Of a stretch of DNA of 64,000 nt, positions 15,266 through 24,082 are shown piece after piece (position 1 is the stretch's first letter; each line of letters opens with the position of its first letter). Under the pieces are notes generated by a model, which had not been told where the DNA came from, searched no databases, and was given only the letters and a program-made list of their open reading frames with translations. Position numbers and translations under genes: made by a program. Origin of the DNA: Fusobacterium perfoetens (GTDB taxonomy: Bacteria > Fusobacteriota > Fusobacteriia > Fusobacteriales > Fusobacteriaceae); assembly GCF_021531475.1 (NCBI RefSeq), contig NZ_JADYTX010000002.1:1-64000 (forward strand), given 5' to 3'.

Positions 15266-17620
15266 ATGGCAAAATTAGATCAAAATTTGACACCATTATT
15301 TACAGTGCTAAAAGATGTATATGTAAAAAGAAATATAACACCTTTCCATGTACCTGGCCACAAACAAGGTAAAGGAATGGATAAAGAATTTCTTGAATTT
15401 TTTGGAGAAAATCCTTTAAAAATGGACGTTACAATTTTTAAAATGGTTGACGGATTACACCACCCAAAAAGTTGTATAAAAGAAGCTCAAGAATTAGCAG
15501 CAGACGCATATGGAGTTAAAAAAAGTTTCTTTGCTGTTAACGGTACATCTGGTGCGATTCAAGCCATGATTCTTTCAGTTGTAAAGGCTGGAGAAAAAAT
15601 ATTAATTCCTAGAAATGTTCATAAATCAGTTTCTGCTGGTATTATTCTAGCTGGAGCAATACCTGTATATATGAATCCTGTTATAGATAACGACTTAGGA
15701 ATAGCTCACGGAGTTAGACCAAGTACAGTTGAAAAAATGTTAGAACTACACCCAGACGCAAAAGCAGTTCTAATTATAAACCCTACATACTATGGAGTGG
15801 CTACTGATATTCAAAAAATAGCTGCTATAGTTCATAGACATGATATTCCATTAATAGTTGACGAAGCTCACGGACCACATTTACATTTCCATGAAGATTT
15901 ACCAATGTCAGCTGTTGATGCTGGAGCAGATATCTGTTGTCAAAGTACACATAAAATCTTAGGTGCTATGACTCAAATGTCTTTATTACATGTAAACTCA
16001 GACAGAGTTGACCCAACAAGAGTACAACAAATCTTAAGTTTACTTCACACAACTTCACCATCTTATCCTTTAATGGCATCTCTTGATTGTGCAAGAAGAC
16101 AAATCGCCACTCAAGGAAGAGAATTACTTTCAAGAACAATCGAACTAGCAAACTATGCTAGAGCTGAGATAAATAAAATAGCTGGAATGTACTCATTCGG
16201 TGAAGAAATAGTTGGAAGAGAGGGAATATTTGCATTTGACCCTACAAAACTTACAGTATCAGCAAAAGCTTTAGGAATAACTGGATTTGACTTAGAAACA
16301 ATGTTAACAGATGAATATAACATTCAAGTTGAACTTTCAGATTTCTACAACGTTTTAGGACTTATCACAATTGGAGATACAAAAGAAAGTGTTGATACTT
16401 TAATAAGAGCTTTACAAGACATCAGTGACAGATATTTCAATACAAAAGAAATCAAAAAAATAAAAACTTCAAGAATACCAGCTATCCCAGAGCAAGAACT
16501 AAACCCAAGGGAAGCATTCTACAGTGAAACTTCAAAAGTACCTTTCAAAGACAGTCTTGGAAAAATCTGTGCTGAGATGATAATGGCTTATCCACCTGGA
16601 ATTCCTATCATCATTCCTGGAGAAAGAATTAGTAAAGAAGTTATAAACTATGTAGAAGAATTACGTGAACAAAAAACTCACTTACAAGGAATGGAAGACC
16701 CTAATCTTGAATACATCAACATCATTGAAGATGAAGACGCAATGTACCTATACACTGAAAAAATGAGAAACAGAATCTTTGGTGTTCCTCTAAATCTTGG
16801 AGCAGATAGATCTGGTATTGAGTTCGGTATTGATGTATTATACGAAAACTTCTCAGATACTTTCGGTGAAATAGAAATGATAGACGTTGATAAACAAAGA
16901 GAAGACTTCAACGTTCCTATGATGAAATATAAAAATACTATCCTTAACACTTGTGAAAAAATAGCTAAAATGGTAGATGAAGCTGTTGAAGATGGATACA
17001 GACCAATAACAATTGGAGGAGACCACTCAATAGCTCTTGGAACTATCTCTGGAGTAGCAAAATCTAATCCAAATCTTGGAGTTGTGTGGATTGACGCTCA
17101 TGCTGATATGAACACAGAAGAAACTACAATCAGTGGAAATATCCACGGAATGCCACTTGCTTTCTTACAAGGTGAGGGAGATACAGATATGGTTAACTGT
17201 TATTTTGAGGGAGCTAAAATAAAACCTGAAAATGTAGTTATCCTTGGAGCTAGAGATATAGACGTTAGAGAATATGACGTTATCGAAAAACTTGGAGTAA
17301 AAGTTATACCTTATGACGATGTAATGCGTCAAGGAATAGAAGCTGTACTTGAAGAAATCGGAGATTACTTAAAAGTTTCTGATATCCATATAAGTTTTGA
17401 CGTAGATTCATTAAATCCAAAATTTGCTCCTGGTGTAAGTACTCCAGTTAAAAATGGATTTGACGAAGAAGATATCTTCAAAACATTCAAATATTTATTC
17501 AAAAACTACTTCATAACATCTGTTGATATAGTTGAATATAACCCAGTTTATGATAAGAGTTTAAAAACAGCTGCAATAGTTAGAGATATTACAGAATATA
17601 TGATCAATCCAATATATTAA
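15266..17620 (+). CDS. Fused Orn/Lys/Arg decarboxylase - arginase-type hydrolase
   Basis: A single 784-residue polypeptide. Residues 1 to about 480 are a fold-type-I PLP amino-acid decarboxylase of the short SpeA/Cad-like type (FHVPGHKQGKGMD near the start, VDEAHGPHLHF, PLP lysine in QSTHKILGAMTQ near 230). From about 500 a ureohydrolase follows with the Mn-binding motifs GGDHS (near 586), DAHADMN (610-616) and SFDVDSLNP (near 711). NIHGMPLA and NLGADRSG favour arginase over agmatinase. Both active sites look intact. The fusion could convert arginine to ornithine plus urea and then putrescine; arginine decarboxylase plus agmatinase is the alternative. An in-frame ATG at 15245 overlaps the GGAGG at 15247-15251, so 15266 is preferred despite a long spacing. 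Own promoter and terminator. Confidence 0.88.
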   Translation: MAKLDQNLTPLFTVLKDVYVKRNITPFHVPGHKQGKGMDKEFLEFFGENPLKMDVTIFKMVDGLHHPKSCIKEAQELAADAYGVKKSFFAVNGTSGAIQAMILSVVKAGEKILIPRNVHKSVSAGIILAGAIPVYMNPVIDNDLGIAHGVRPSTVEKMLELHPDAKAVLIINPTYYGVATDIQKIAAIVHRHDIPLIVDEAHGPHLHFHEDLPMSAVDAGADICCQSTHKILGAMTQMSLLHVNSDRVDPTRVQQILSLLHTTSPSYPLMASLDCARRQIATQGRELLSRTIELANYARAEINKIAGMYSFGEEIVGREGIFAFDPTKLTVSAKALGITGFDLETMLTDEYNIQVELSDFYNVLGLITIGDTKESVDTLIRALQDISDRYFNTKEIKKIKTSRIPAIPEQELNPREAFYSETSKVPFKDSLGKICAEMIMAYPPGIPIIIPGERISKEVINYVEELREQKTHLQGMEDPNLEYINIIEDEDAMYLYTEKMRNRIFGVPLNLGADRSGIEFGIDVLYENFSDTFGEIEMIDVDKQREDFNVPMMKYKNTILNTCEKIAKMVDEAVEDGYRPITIGGDHSIALGTISGVAKSNPNLGVVWIDAHADMNTEETTISGNIHGMPLAFLQGEGDTDMVNCYFEGAKIKPENVVILGARDIDVREYDVIEKLGVKVIPYDDVMRQGIEAVLEEIGDYLKVSDIHISFDVDSLNPKFAPGVSTPVKNGFDEEDIFKTFKYLFKNYFITSVDIVEYNPVYDKSLKTAAIVRDITEYMINPIY

Positions 17621-17628
17621 TAAAAAAT

Positions 17629-17660
17629 ATGTACCTAGTTTTCTAGGTACATTTTTTTTG
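17629..17660. terminator. Bidirectional terminator
   Basis: Perfect ATGTACCTAG/CTAGGTACAT stem (17629-17638 and 17643-17652) with a TTTT loop and a run of eight T on the plus side. It serves the convergent fusion gene and HTH gene. Confidence 0.85.
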
Positions 17661-17671
17661 TATTATATTTT

Positions 17672-18775
17672 TTATAATTCTATCAAACCATAAAATTTAT
17701 TTTTAGTAAAGATATAGATTATATTATAGTTGATAGGATTAAATTTTAATTGAATCTGTATTCCCTCAAGGTCTTCTAGTATATTAGATTTAAAAATATT
17801 GTTTTTAAGTCTAAAACTAGAGGCTGAAACTTTTCTTGTGGTTGTTTGTAAGAAAATATCAAGCTCTCTTAAGAAATTTTTATTTTCTATAAGACTTGGT
17901 TCAAACTTAAAATTAAGCTCTGGATTATCAAGATAAAGATACTGGTCTAAAAAATTTATAAGCTCCTCTTTTTCAAATATTTTATCCTTATCAAAAAATA
18001 TTTTATTTAAGTCATCATTTAAAAGAGAAATAAACTTTTGAAGATTTTTATCAGAGTTTGTATAGTTAGAGATTTTTATATTTACATTGTCAAAAATCTC
18101 TTTAAATAGACTTTTATTTATTATATTTTCTGAATCAATAAGTATCTCTTTTGGTTTTGTAGGTCGATTTTGAAAAATAGAATTTTTTAGAATACTTTCT
18201 CTGATGAAACCAAGTATAGAATAGATATTTGTTGGCTCAATATTTATTGTATAGTGGATAACTTTTAAGTTTACTAAATCGAAAAGTAGAAGAATTGTTG
18301 GAACTACTACCTTATCTCCTTGAACCAAAATAGATAGAGGAACTTCTATCACTGAAAAAATTTCATTGGATTTTTTTATTTTTTCTATATGATATGACAT
18401 AGATTTTTTGAAAAACCCATCAATATTATTTAAAATCCTGTAAAAAGTAGGATAACTTATGCTATAATTTTTTTCTTTTAAAAAACTTTGACAATTTTCA
18501 TAGAGCTTTGATATATTTGATTCTTTCTCTTTTGAACAAAATTTTTTTATAAGAGATAAACCTTCTTCATCAACAGATTTAAAGGAGTTTTTATCTTCTC
18601 TTTCTTTTTTTTCTAGTCCAAACATACCATTTTCTTTGTATGATTTTATCCATCTTTTAAGGGTAGCATAGGATATACCAGTCTCTAATTCAATCTCTTT
18701 TAATTTTTTTTCTTTTTTTAAAAAAGGCTCAATTATTTTAAATCTTTTTATCTTTATTTCTTCATGAGAATCCAT
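17672..18775 (-). CDS. HTH protein with degenerate DDE transposase-like core (domesticated transposase)
   Basis: A 367-residue protein. Residues 20-60 form a winged-helix/HTH typical of Mu/IS-type transposases (LKEIELETGISYATLKRWIK). A core follows with transposase strand order: IEVPLSILV, then PTILLLFDLVNLKVIHY, EILIDSEN, and a C-terminal beta-barrel-like segment ending YIFTKNKFYG. The first catalytic Asp position is not Asp, the Asp of IDSEN remains, and the Glu of the vErff helix is missing. Strand cleavage is thus unlikely; a DNA-binding regulator is more likely. No terminal inverted repeats are visible. It is divergent from the PTS gene. RBS GGAGG. Confidence 0.65.
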   Translation of the reverse strand: MDSHEEIKIKRFKIIEPFLKKEKKLKEIELETGISYATLKRWIKSYKENGMFGLEKKEREDKNSFKSVDEEGLSLIKKFCSKEKESNISKLYENCQSFLKEKNYSISYPTFYRILNNIDGFFKKSMSYHIEKIKKSNEIFSVIEVPLSILVQGDKVVVPTILLLFDLVNLKVIHYTINIEPTNIYSILGFIRESILKNSIFQNRPTKPKEILIDSENIINKSLFKEIFDNVNIKISNYTNSDKNLQKFISLLNDDLNKIFFDKDKIFEKEELINFLDQYLYLDNPELNFKFEPSLIENKNFLRELDIFLQTTTRKVSASSFRLKNNIFKSNILEDLEGIQIQLKFNPINYNIIYIFTKNKFYGLIEL

Positions 18776-18853
18776 ATAGAACCTCCATTTTATGCTAGAA
18801 TTAAATGTACAATAATATGATACACTATTATTTTATAAAAATCAAATAAAAAA

Positions 18854-18920
18854 TTTTTCTAAAAAAAGGCTCATTTTTTTAGAAAAAAACTTTGACTTTT
18901 TCTGACTGATATGATAATAT
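18854..18920 (+). promoter_or_regulatory. ptsG promoter with upstream 14-bp inverted repeat
   Basis: TTGACT at 18892-18897, 17-bp spacer and TAATAT at 18915-18920 with TG extension. Directly upstream, TTTTTCTAAAAAAA (18854-18867) is the perfect inverse of TTTTTTTAGAAAAA (18874-18887) around GGCTCA. This could be an operator shared by the divergent HTH and PTS genes. Confidence 0.6.
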
Positions 18921-19013
18921 TATTTCATACAAATAATAAAACAAAAAAGACAAAAAAAGTATTGTTTATACCTATATATCTCGAGAAAATATTTTTTTGT
19001 CAAAAAATTAAAA

Positions 19014-19041
19014 AGGAGGATATGTGAAATTTTTCACATAA
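19014..19041 (+). other. Palindrome and five-codon upstream reading frame before ptsG
   Basis: AAGGAGG is followed by GTG AAA TTT TTC ACA TAA (19024-19041). The same bases form a 9-bp-arm palindrome TATGTGAAA/TTTCACATA (19021-19040). The real ptsG start at 19050 follows with its own GAGGAA. It may be a short leader peptide, an RNA hairpin near the ribosome binding site, or an operator. Confidence 0.4.
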
Positions 19042-19049
19042 ATGAGGAA

Positions 19050-20534
19050 ATGAAAGCATTTGCAGAGATTCAAAAAGTAGGAAAAGCTTTGATGACTCCA
19101 GTTGCAATTTTACCAGCAGCAGGATTATTTCTAGCTTTTGGAAACAAATTGGGGATACCTTTAATGGAACAAGCAGGAAATATTATTTTTGCAAACTTAC
19201 CTCTTTTATTTGCAATAGGGGCAGCTATTGGTTTAGTAGGAGGAGACGGAGTTGCAGGACTATCAGCTGTAATAGCAATACTTGTTATGAATACAACGAT
19301 GGGAATTGTTTCTAATGCCGCAGCAGAAGTTGCAGCAAATAATACAGCTTACGCTATGGTAATGGGAATACCAACATTACAAACAGGAGTTTTTGGAGGA
19401 TTAATAGCAGGGGTTATAGCAGCTATCTGTTATAAAAAATTCTATAAAACAGAACTTCCTCCATTTTTAGGATTTTTCGCTGGAAAAAGATTAGTTCCAA
19501 TTGTTACAGCAGTTTTAGCATTTTTAGTTGGACTTGCTATGCCAGTTATCTGGATTCCTTTCCAAATGGGACTAGAAAAATTAAGTTTCTTAGCTAATGA
19601 AACTAATACAAATATCTCTACTTTCCTTTTTGGAGTAACTGAAAGAGCTTTAATACCATTAGGATTACATCATATATTCTATTCTCCATTCTGGTATCAA
19701 TTTGGTGAATATGTAAATAATGCTGGGGAAATAGTAAAAGGTGACCAAACAATATGGTTTGCAATGTTAAAAGATGGAGTAACTAATTTTTCAAGTGCTA
19801 CATATCAAGGAGCTGGAAAATTCTTAACTGGAAAATATCCATTTATGATGTTTGGGTTACCAGCAGCAGCTTTAGCAATGTACCACGAAGCAAAACCATC
19901 TAAGAAAAAAATAGCAGGGGGGATTTTACTTTCAGCAGCTTTAACATCTTTCTTAACTGGAATTACTGAACCATTAGAGTTTTCATTCCTTTTTGTAGCT
20001 CCAGTTTTATACGCAGTACATTGTATCTTTGCAGGTTTATCTTTTATGTTGATGAACTTATTCGGTGTTAGAATAGGAATGACATTCTCAGGAGGATTAA
20101 TTGACTACCTAGCTTTTGGAGTTTTACCTGGTACAAGTGGATTTGAAAATCACTGGTATATGGTAATAGTAGTTGGACTTGGTCTAGCAGTTATCTATTA
20201 TTTTGGATTTAGGTTTGCAATCAGAAAATTTAATCTTATGACTCCGGGAAGAGAGGAAGACACTGCAGAAGAAACAACAGAAAAAGTTGGAGAGAAAGAA
20301 CTTGTTGTTGGAGTTTTAAATGCGTTAGGTGGAAAAGAAAACCTAGTATCTTTGGATGCTTGTATAACAAGACTTAGAGTAGAGGTAAAAGATACAACTA
20401 AGGTAGAGGACAAAGAGTTAAAAAAATTAGGAGCTTCTGGAGTATTGAAAGTTGGAAAAAATGGAGTTCAAGCAATATTTGGTGCAAAAGCTCAATTTAT
20501 CTGTAATGATTTGAAAAAATTAACAGGAATATAA
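19050..20534 (+). CDS. ptsG: PTS glucose-type transporter, IICB component
   Basis: A 494-residue membrane protein. The IIC domain (about 1-395) has [33 protein letters not shown] and [16 protein letters not shown], as in glucose/GlcNAc/maltose-type IIC proteins. The IIB domain (about 415-494) has the phosphorylation Cys438 in [11 protein letters not shown]. There is no IIA domain, so it depends on a separate IIA, as in PtsG. The exact sugar is uncertain (glucose, GlcNAc or alpha-glucoside). It imports and phosphorylates its sugar using phosphoenolpyruvate. Single-gene unit. Confidence 0.88.
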   Translation: MKAFAEIQKVGKALMTPVAILPAAGLFLAFGNKLGIPLMEQAGNIIFANLPLLFAIGAAIGLVGGDGVAGLSAVIAILVMNTTMGIVSNAAAEVAANNTAYAMVMGIPTLQTGVFGGLIAGVIAAICYKKFYKTELPPFLGFFAGKRLVPIVTAVLAFLVGLAMPVIWIPFQMGLEKLSFLANETNTNISTFLFGVTERALIPLGLHHIFYSPFWYQFGEYVNNAGEIVKGDQTIWFAMLKDGVTNFSSATYQGAGKFLTGKYPFMMFGLPAAALAMYHEAKPSKKKIAGGILLSAALTSFLTGITEPLEFSFLFVAPVLYAVHCIFAGLSFMLMNLFGVRIGMTFSGGLIDYLAFGVLPGTSGFENHWYMVIVVGLGLAVIYYFGFRFAIRKFNLMTPGREEDTAEETTEKVGEKELVVGVLNALGGKENLVSLDACITRLRVEVKDTTKVEDKELKKLGASGVLKVGKNGVQAIFGAKAQFICNDLKKLTGI

Positions 20535-20573
20535 AAATAAAGAAATCACAATACAATCTATTTTAAAAATAAA

Positions 20574-20616
20574 TTACACCCTCTAGTTTAGTTATCTAAG
20601 TTAGAGGGTGTAATAA
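20574..20616. terminator. Bidirectional terminator after ptsG
   Basis: TTACACCCTCTA (20574-20585) pairs with TAGAGGGTGTAA (20602-20613), with a second small internal TTAG/CTAA stem. It lies between convergent ptsG and the flavin reductase gene. Confidence 0.8.
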
Positions 20617-20655
20617 TTTAATATATTAGTTATCTTTGTATTTGAGAAAATTTAA

Positions 20656-21186
20656 TTAGTCTTTTACAAGAATTTTTTCTATTTCAGCTATATAGATAAG
20701 ATGGTATCCCCCACCTTCTCCATTTGCATTATTTTCTCCACCGTACCATTTACCAGCAAATTCAGAATCCATAAAATCTTCTGGTCTAAGAGGAGTAGTA
20801 CATAATTTTCTACAAGTAAAGCTCATTCTTGCTTCTTCAAAGTAAGGTGTTTCTCCATCATGAAGTACAGTAAATCCGCATTTTGCTATTTTGTCTTCAG
20901 TTCTTCCTGAAACTACTCCACAATATGCAAGTTGTTTTTTGAAAGATGGATCAAAAACAGTTAATGAAAATGTATCTGAAGCTTCTAAAAATTCGTGAGT
21001 GTATCTTTCAGGACGAACAGCTACAAAAACAACGTCCTTTTTCCACATTACTCCAAATCCTCCCCAACCAACTGTCATTGTATTTACTTTTCCTTCTTTT
21101 TCTGCTGTCATTAAAAACCAATCTTTTGCAAAAAGATTAAAAGTATTTTCCTTTAATTCATTAGGTTTAATTTCGTGAAATGCCAT
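20656..21186 (-). CDS. Flavin reductase family protein
   Basis: A 176-residue FMN-binding split-barrel protein (TMTVGWGGFGVMWKKDVVFVAVRPERYT at the flavin-binding region, DTFSLTVFD, AYCGVVSGR). Related proteins reduce flavin with NAD(P)H or act as flavoredoxins; substrate unknown. It starts 15 bases after the opine-dehydrogenase stop and is probably co-transcribed. RBS GGGAGG. Confidence 0.85.
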   Translation of the reverse strand: MAFHEIKPNELKENTFNLFAKDWFLMTAEKEGKVNTMTVGWGGFGVMWKKDVVFVAVRPERYTHEFLEASDTFSLTVFDPSFKKQLAYCGVVSGRTEDKIAKCGFTVLHDGETPYFEEARMSFTCRKLCTTPLRPEDFMDSEFAGKWYGGENNANGEGGGYHLIYIAEIEKILVKD

Positions 21187-21201
21187 AATTTTCCTCCCTT
21201 T

Positions 21202-22287
21202 TTATTCCCCGTCATATAAATAATTTTTTAATTGTTCAATGCTCATTCCAGCAATTCCTAACTCTTCTGCAGTTCTTCCTGTCTTACGACAATCTTGTCC
21301 CATAGCAATACTTCCTATAGTGATGAAAGAATCCATTATAGGAGTTTCAACTCCAACTAATTTACCGATAACAGACCAACCAACTAAACCAAATGGAATA
21401 TCTTCTGTAAAGTATCTATTAGTTAATCCATCAGGACCTTTAATTTTTCCAAATTGTTCATTTTTTGTAATAGCTTCATAAATATTTGTTTTTACACTTC
21501 CTGAAGAACCAAGAGCATCTACAACAGATATAGCTTTATATCCTAATTTTTTTATAATGTTCATTCTTTCTTCATCTAAAGCTTCTGTTACTTTTCCTAC
21601 ACAAGGAGTAATTCCTTCTTTATAGAACCAAAATTCTCCTTTCATAAGTTCTATTCTTCCAGCATTCATTATACAACCAGGAACGTGAACAACTGGATTT
21701 AAAGTAAATAATCCACTTTCTATTACACTTTCACTTGCTGATACTGGATAGAATTTCTTTAATTCTTCTATAACTTCTGCTGTTTTTTTAGCAGGCATAA
21801 CTCCTGTTTTTAAAGGAGAATGTACTCCCATTACCATTGATTCTCCAGGACCCATAAGTCTTGTATCATATGGTAAAGTATATGACTCAGCAAAAGCCAC
21901 ATCTTTTTTAATTCCTTTCTTTTTCATTTTATTCCAGAAAATAAGAGAACCAAATGTTCCTGCAAGAATTAAAATTATTTGTCCATCTTCTAAATGGTCA
22001 ACAAGAAGATCTGCATAATAACTGTGACCAAATGCTGGAACAGCTATAACAATATATTTTACACCTTTTACAGCTTCAGAAATATCAGTAGTAACCATTG
22101 CAAGATTTCCTACTCCCTCTCCTAAAACACCGTGTTGTATTATTTGCTTAGTTTCGAAAACTTTTTGCATTTTTCCAGCAAATTTTTCGTCTTCAAACAT
22201 ACGCACTTCAAAGCCTCTTCTTGCAAAATCCGCTGCGGCTGCGTGAGCACCATTTCCTCCTCCTAAAACTGCTACTAATTCACCCAT
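21202..22287 (-). CDS. NAD/NADP octopine/nopaline dehydrogenase family protein
   Basis: A 362-residue opine-type dehydrogenase. It has an N-terminal Rossmann motif VAVLGGGNGAHAAAADFARRG and a C-terminal octopine-dehydrogenase domain with NPVVHVPGCIMNAGRIE, which contains the conserved active-site His. It reversibly couples an amino acid and a keto acid by reductive condensation; substrates are not readable. The start at 22287 is chosen because AGGGGTG precedes it; the longer frame to 22344 has no RBS. Operon with the flavin reductase, divergent from a LysR gene that may regulate it. Confidence 0.88.
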   Translation of the reverse strand: MGELVAVLGGGNGAHAAAADFARRGFEVRMFEDEKFAGKMQKVFETKQIIQHGVLGEGVGNLAMVTTDISEAVKGVKYIVIAVPAFGHSYYADLLVDHLEDGQIILILAGTFGSLIFWNKMKKKGIKKDVAFAESYTLPYDTRLMGPGESMVMGVHSPLKTGVMPAKKTAEVIEELKKFYPVSASESVIESGLFTLNPVVHVPGCIMNAGRIELMKGEFWFYKEGITPCVGKVTEALDEERMNIIKKLGYKAISVVDALGSSGSVKTNIYEAITKNEQFGKIKGPDGLTNRYFTEDIPFGLVGWSVIGKLVGVETPIMDSFITIGSIAMGQDCRKTGRTAEELGIAGMSIEQLKNYLYDGE

Positions 22288-22334
22288 TAAAATCACCCCT
22301 TTGTATAAATTTCTACAAAATTTTAACTTCTTAT

Positions 22335-22388
22335 ATTTTAGCATTGAAAAAATTATTTGTATAATCTATAATCTATATATCAGATTAT
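22335..22388. promoter_or_regulatory. Divergent promoters and LysR operator candidate
   Basis: Rightward: TTGAAA (22344-22349), 17-bp spacer and TATAAT (22367-22372) for the LysR gene. Leftward: TAAAAT with TG extension at 22340-22335 and TATACA upstream for the dehydrogenase. The inverted repeat ATAATC, 9 bases, GATTAT (22368-22388) overlaps the rightward -10. ATAATCT is also repeated at 22361. This fits an autoregulated LysR box. Confidence 0.65.
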
Positions 22389-22418
22389 ATAATAAAAATA
22401 TAAGGGCGAGGAATCAAG

Positions 22419-23360
22419 ATGAATATTCAATATTTAAAATACGTAGTCGAAGTGGATAAGATGGGCTCTATAAACAAGGCTGCAAAAAATCTTTATATGG
22501 GACAACCAAATTTAAGTGCTGCTATAAAAGAATTGGAAAAAGATTTAGGAATTTCTATTTTTTATAGAAGTAAAAAGGGAGTTTTTCCTACAAAAGAGGG
22601 GGAGAAATTTTTAGTTTATGCTAAAAAAATAATTTCGGACATTAATCAATTGGAATCTTTATACACAGCAAATACAGACTCTACAATACGTTTTAGTATA
22701 GCTGCTTGTAGAGCTACTTATATTACAATGGCTGTTTCAAATTTTATAAACGATTTGAAAAATAAAAAAGAGATGACAGTTAATTTTAATGAAACTAACT
22801 CATTAAATGTTATTCACGAGGTAGCAAATGGAAATGCTGAAATAGGTATTATTCGTTGTCAAAATATTCACGAGAACTTTTTTGTTTCACTTTTAAAAAG
22901 TAAAAATCTTATTTTTGAACCTCTATGGGAGTTTAAAATGCTTTTGACTTTTTCGGAAAATCACCCCTTGGCTTCAAAGAAAAAAATAAAAGCTGAAATG
23001 TTGAAAAAATACATAGAGATTATTCAAGGGGATATAAAAATCCCTGTTGAAAAAAATAATAAAACTATAGATTCATACCAAACCTCTCCACAGAGCATAA
23101 GTGTCTATGATAGAGGTAGTCATATTAATCTTTTGGTAAATGTTAATGAAGCATTTATGTGGGTTCCGATACTTCCTGAAAATATCTTAAAAAGAAATCG
23201 TCTTACTCAGAGAGAGTGTACTGACTTACAAATCATAACAAAAGATATTCTTGTCTATTCAGCAGAAAGGAAGCAAAGTAACTATATTAAAAATTTTATT
23301 TCCTCTTTAAAAAAAGTTATAAATAATATTCCTACTATAGATGAGGGATTTTTAATTTAA
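22419..23360 (+). CDS. LysR family transcriptional regulator
   Basis: A 313-residue regulator. The N-terminal winged HTH (about 1-60: YLKYVVEVDKMGSINKAAKNL, then LSAAIKELEKDLG) is followed by a periplasmic-binding-protein-like effector domain. It is divergent from the opine-dehydrogenase operon and overlaps a palindromic operator candidate, so it probably controls that operon and itself. RBS GAGGA. Confidence 0.92.
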   Translation: MNIQYLKYVVEVDKMGSINKAAKNLYMGQPNLSAAIKELEKDLGISIFYRSKKGVFPTKEGEKFLVYAKKIISDINQLESLYTANTDSTIRFSIAACRATYITMAVSNFINDLKNKKEMTVNFNETNSLNVIHEVANGNAEIGIIRCQNIHENFFVSLLKSKNLIFEPLWEFKMLLTFSENHPLASKKKIKAEMLKKYIEIIQGDIKIPVEKNNKTIDSYQTSPQSISVYDRGSHINLLVNVNEAFMWVPILPENILKRNRLTQRECTDLQIITKDILVYSAERKQSNYIKNFISSLKKVINNIPTIDEGFLI

Positions 23361-23506
23361 TTTATTTTGATTTTCTTTTGTAGAGAGAAGATAAAGAGTA
23401 AAAATCATATTAAATTAATTAGTAAAAAAGATTTTTTTGTGCTATAATTTTTTTATAAAATTCTAACAAATATTAGGATTATAAAAAAGAATAAAGGAGG
23501 AAAAAA

Positions 23507-23995
23507 ATGAAAAAGATACTTTTAGGTGCGTTTCTTTTAATATCTTCTGTTAATGCACTAGCTTTTGATGCACATTTTAGATTAGGAGCTATTACAAACT
23601 CTTCATCTTATAACAAAGAAAGTGGAAGTTTTGAAAATTATGCTCCAACATTTGGAGTTGAAGTAACACAAAGTTTTGCTTTGGCTGACTTAGGTGTTGG
23701 AATAGCATATAACAAAAGTATAGAAGATGTTGAAGTTGAAACTATACCAGTTTACGGACTTGCAAAATTTAACTTTTTCCCTCTTCTTCCAATACAACCA
23801 TATGTAGTTGGAAAATTAGGAACAACTCTTTACAGTGATGACGATTATAGAGGAAAAGATGCTACAACATATTATGGAGCAGGAGTAGGAATGTATTTTC
23901 TAAATATGGAAGCAGAACTCCTATACTCTAGAACAAAAGTAGAAGATGATGACTTAAATCAAGTTTCATTTGTAGTAGGATTTAGTATATTCTAA
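23507..23995 (+). CDS. Small outer-membrane beta-barrel protein
   Basis: A 162-residue protein with a Sec signal peptide (MKKILLGAFLLISSVNALA, cleavage near 19). It has alternating hydrophobic strands and a C-terminal Phe (VVGFSIF) as required by the BAM machinery. This resembles small eight-stranded porin-like or OmpW/OmpX-type barrels. Function unknown. RBS AGGAGG. Single gene. Confidence 0.75.
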   Translation: MKKILLGAFLLISSVNALAFDAHFRLGAITNSSSYNKESGSFENYAPTFGVEVTQSFALADLGVGIAYNKSIEDVEVETIPVYGLAKFNFFPLLPIQPYVVGKLGTTLYSDDDYRGKDATTYYGAGVGMYFLNMEAELLYSRTKVEDDDLNQVSFVVGFSIF

Positions 23996-24021
23996 TAAAA
24001 AAATTAATAATCAAAAAATGA

Positions 24022-24052
24022 GAAACCTCCCAAATATTTGGGAGGTTTCAAG
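24022..24052. terminator. Hairpin between the barrel gene and gltS
   Basis: Perfect 13-bp arms GAAACCTCCCAAA/TTTGGGAGGTTTC (24022-24034 and 24037-24049). The T-run is on the minus-strand side, so it mainly ends gltS transcription, but the stem serves both directions. Confidence 0.75.
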
Positions 24053-24082
24053 TATATAGGGTATTGTAAGAAAATCTCTTAA

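Noticed and set aside
17672-18775. Active insertion sequence
   Set aside because: No terminal inverted repeats or target duplication are visible and the catalytic acidic residues are not all present.
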